A DNA stretch of 16,610 nucleotides from an uncultured Gemmatimonadota bacterium. GTDB lineage: Bacteria; Gemmatimonadota; Gemmatimonadetes; Longimicrobiales; Gaopeijiaceae. This document shows, piece by piece, positions 15,217 through 16,610 of this stretch; position 1 is the stretch's first letter, and the number at the start of each line of letters is the position of its first letter. A program made the translations under genes and the position numbers. The notes under the pieces were generated by a model, which was not told the DNA's origin, searched no databases, and worked only from the letters and a program-made list of their open reading frames with translations. The DNA lies in contig CAKZOQ010000589.1 of NCBI GenBank assembly GCA_937136445.1, positions 1-16,610 of the forward strand. Reading direction: 5' to 3'.

Positions 15217-16263
15217 ATGCCCGTCTCCCGACGTGACTTCGCCACCCTCCTGGCCCGCACCGCCGCCACGCTTCCGGCGGTGGGACTCGCGCTGCCCGCC
15301 TCCCTCCAGGCCCTCGCCCCCGACGTAGCCGAGCGGGAGGCGGCCCGTGGGCCGACCCTCCGTGGCCAGGCCATGTTCTTCGAGTGGGAGCGGGTCTCGG
15401 ACCGGGTGCGTGTGGCGGTGGGCGGCGGAGGGAACGCCGTCCTCTACCGAGGAGACGGGGAGGCGGCGGTGACCGACGGGAAGAACTTCGGGCTGGGTCG
15501 CATCCTCCGCCGGGAGGCCGAGGCCTTCGGAGTCCCGGTGGGGCTCCTGGTGAACACCCACCACCACGGGGACCACTCCGGCGGAAACGAAGGCTTCCGC
15601 GACCTCCCTCGTCGAGCCCACGCCCACACCGTACCCCGCATCCGCGCCACCGCCGAGGCCAACCTGGCCCGGGCCGCCGAGGCGCTCCCCGAACTACGGG
15701 AGGAGCTGGCAGCCCAGGGCCAACCGGCCGCCGCCGCCGACGTGGAGGGGCTCCTCGACGCCCTCGAGGGGCTCACCCCGGACGACTTTCTCCCGACCGA
15801 CACCTTCGATCGGGAGAGCCAGGTGGAGGTGGGCGGCGGGTCGCTGGAGCTGCGTTGGGTGTCCCGGGGCCACACCGACGGCGACAACTTCATCTTCCTC
15901 CCCCAGGAGAACGTCCTCCACACCGGCGACCTCTTCTTTCACGGCCGACACCCCTACGTGGACGACGGGGCGGGGGCGACGCCCGCCGGGTGGATCCGGT
16001 GCCTGGACGCGATGCTGGCGCTGTGCAACGCCGATACGGTGGTGGTGCCGGGCCACGGCGCCCTCACCGACCGGGAAGGGCTGGCGGGCCAGCGGGCCTA
16101 CTTCGAGCGGCTCCAGGCCATGGTGGAGGAGGCCGTCCACGAAGGCCGGAGCCGGGACGAGGTCACGGCGCTGGCGCCGGACGACCTGGCGGCCCTTCCC
16201 GGCGCCGAGCGGCACCTCCCCCGCAATCTGGGCATCGTCTACGACGAGGTCACCGGGGCATAG
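15217..16263 (+). CDS. Tat-exported metallo-beta-lactamase-fold hydrolase
   Basis: The protein has 348 residues. The N-terminus is a Tat signal (SRRDFATLL at 4-12, hydrophobic stretch to about 32), so it is exported folded with its metals. The metallo-beta-lactamase fold is clear: THHHGDHSGG supplies His115, His117, Asp119 and His120; His219 is in SRGHTDGD; bridging Asp238 is in HTGDLFF; His280 is in VVPGHG. A full two-metal site is therefore present. Between the first motif and His219 is an Ala/Glu-rich helical insert (about 141-190). The best general match is the secreted MBL hydrolases related to quinoprotein-associated metallohydrolases and SoxH-like proteins; lactamase activity is possible but not indicated. 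It is divergent from the DUF1028 lipoprotein across 162 bp that contains only a weak SD (ACGGA, 15206-15210) and a 9-bp direct repeat. Substrate unknown. Confidence 0.9.
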   Translation: MPVSRRDFATLLARTAATLPAVGLALPASLQALAPDVAEREAARGPTLRGQAMFFEWERVSDRVRVAVGGGGNAVLYRGDGEAAVTDGKNFGLGRILRREAEAFGVPVGLLVNTHHHGDHSGGNEGFRDLPRRAHAHTVPRIRATAEANLARAAEALPELREELAAQGQPAAAADVEGLLDALEGLTPDDFLPTDTFDRESQVEVGGGSLELRWVSRGHTDGDNFIFLPQENVLHTGDLFFHGRHPYVDDGAGATPAGWIRCLDAMLALCNADTVVVPGHGALTDREGLAGQRAYFERLQAMVEEAVHEGRSRDEVTALAPDDLAALPGAERHLPRNLGIVYDEVTGA

Positions 16264-16275
16264 CACCTGAGGCAT

Positions 16276-16309
16276 GGCACTCCGGGGCATGGCGCCGCGG
16301 CCCGGTGCC
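16276..16309. terminator. Imperfect stem-loop between convergent genes
   Basis: GGCAC (16276-16280) pairs with GTGCC (16305-16309), and CGGG (16283-16286) with CCCG (16301-16304), with a 2-nt bulge and a 14-nt loop. It fills most of the 51-nt gap between the hydrolase gene and the converging photolyase gene, so it may terminate either. No T-run. Confidence 0.4.
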
Positions 16310-16314
16310 GCACG

Positions 16315-16610
16315 TCAGAGGTCCATCGTGGTCTGGCGGACCGGTTCGCTGGAGCTCCTCCGGCGGCTCTGCGGCCCCACACCCCGCGCCCGGAGGGAGC
16401 GCTTCCGGGAGCCGTGGCGCCGGTAGACCTCCGCGGCCTGCCGGCGGGCCTCGGCGGAGCGCCGGACCGCCCCGATGCGCTCCCTGGCCTGACGCGCCGC
16501 CGTGCGGTGCTCCACCAGGGGGTGGGGGTAGTCCCGACCCAGTACGCATCCCGCCAGCTCCTGGAGGTCCCTCGTCATCGCCTCGGGGCGGGCCAGCCAG
16601 GAATCGGGAA
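16315..16610 (-). CDS. C-terminal end of photolyase/cryptochrome, cut by window edge
   Basis: Only the last 97 residues are in the window; the frame stays open to the right edge, so the ATG at 16578 is not a start. The visible part reads as the end of the FAD-binding domain of the cryptochrome/photolyase family: SWLARPEAM, then LGRDYPHPLVEHRTAARQA, matching the family's closing block (G-x-x-Y-P-x-P-hydrophobic-V-[DE]-H-x-x-A-R). Such proteins bind FAD and use blue light to split pyrimidine dimers in cytoplasmic DNA, or act as light sensors. The last approximately 35 residues are a basic, Ser/Arg-rich tail (RHGSRKRS, QSRRRSSS) beyond the conserved block. The subclass (CPD, 6-4, FeS type or cryptochrome) cannot be told from this fragment. 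Confidence 0.8.
   Translation of the reverse strand, partial: PDSWLARPEAMTRDLQELAGCVLGRDYPHPLVEHRTAARQARERIGAVRRSAEARRQAAEVYRRHGSRKRSLRARGVGPQSRRRSSSEPVRQTTMDL

Noticed and set aside
15055..15627. Upstream extension of the DUF1028 lipoprotein frame over the MBL gene
   Set aside because: It would bury the signal peptide 191 residues inside the protein and overlap a clear divergent gene.
1..16610. CRISPR array, tRNA, rRNA, insertion sequence or phage genes
   Set aside because: No regularly spaced identical repeats, no tRNA-like cloverleaf in the spacers, and no transposase, integrase or phage-type protein in any supported frame.

Overview
The window is one block of very GC-rich, densely coding bacterial chromosome with codons biased to G/C at third positions. 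It comes from a Gram-negative organism: it encodes a TonB-dependent outer-membrane receptor, several lipoproteins and periplasmic enzymes. The mix (DUF5916 protein with a CBM9-like N-terminus, TIGR01782-type TonB receptor, NHL and Asp-box propeller lipoproteins, secreted M14 peptidase, two DUF1028 proteins, Tat-exported metallo-beta-lactamase-fold enzyme, photolyase) resembles Gemmatimonadota or a relative. That placement is inference from gene content only. Many of the proteins are rich in Asp and Glu, which would fit a marine or saline habitat.

Layout. (1) 3-2216, +: 3' part of a CBM9/DUF5916 exported protein that begins upstream of the window; it ends at a 20-bp perfect stem-loop shared with the converging gene. 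(2) 2295-3965, -: acidic beta-helix lipoprotein. (3) A 364-bp divergent spacer. (4) 4330-7263 and 7253-9082, +: TonB receptor overlapping by 11 bp with an Asp-box lipoprotein that starts at TTG. (5) 9265-10425, +: NHL-repeat lipoprotein. (6) 10504-13068 and 13068-14138, +: secreted M14 metallopeptidase coupled through TGATG to a DUF1028 protein carrying a C-terminal peptidoglycan-binding-like domain. (7) 14155-15054, -: a second DUF1028 protein, this one a lipoprotein, converging on the first with a 16-nt gap. (8) 15217-16263, +: Tat-exported metallo-beta-lactamase-fold hydrolase. (9) 16315 to the window end, -: C-terminus of a photolyase/cryptochrome, cut by the window edge.

How it fits together. 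Apart from the photolyase, every gene appears to encode an exported protein: four probable lipoproteins, three Sec-exported proteins plus one likely Sec-exported protein cut by the window edge, and one Tat substrate. Two pairs look translationally coupled: receptor plus lipoprotein (a candidate uptake pair) and peptidase plus DUF1028/peptidoglycan-binding protein (a candidate peptide or wall-turnover pair). No tRNA, rRNA, CRISPR array, insertion sequence, integrase or phage gene was seen. The most interesting parts are the M14/DUF1028 cluster with its opposing DUF1028 lipoprotein, and the beta-helix lipoprotein with an acidic motif recurring about every 27 residues.
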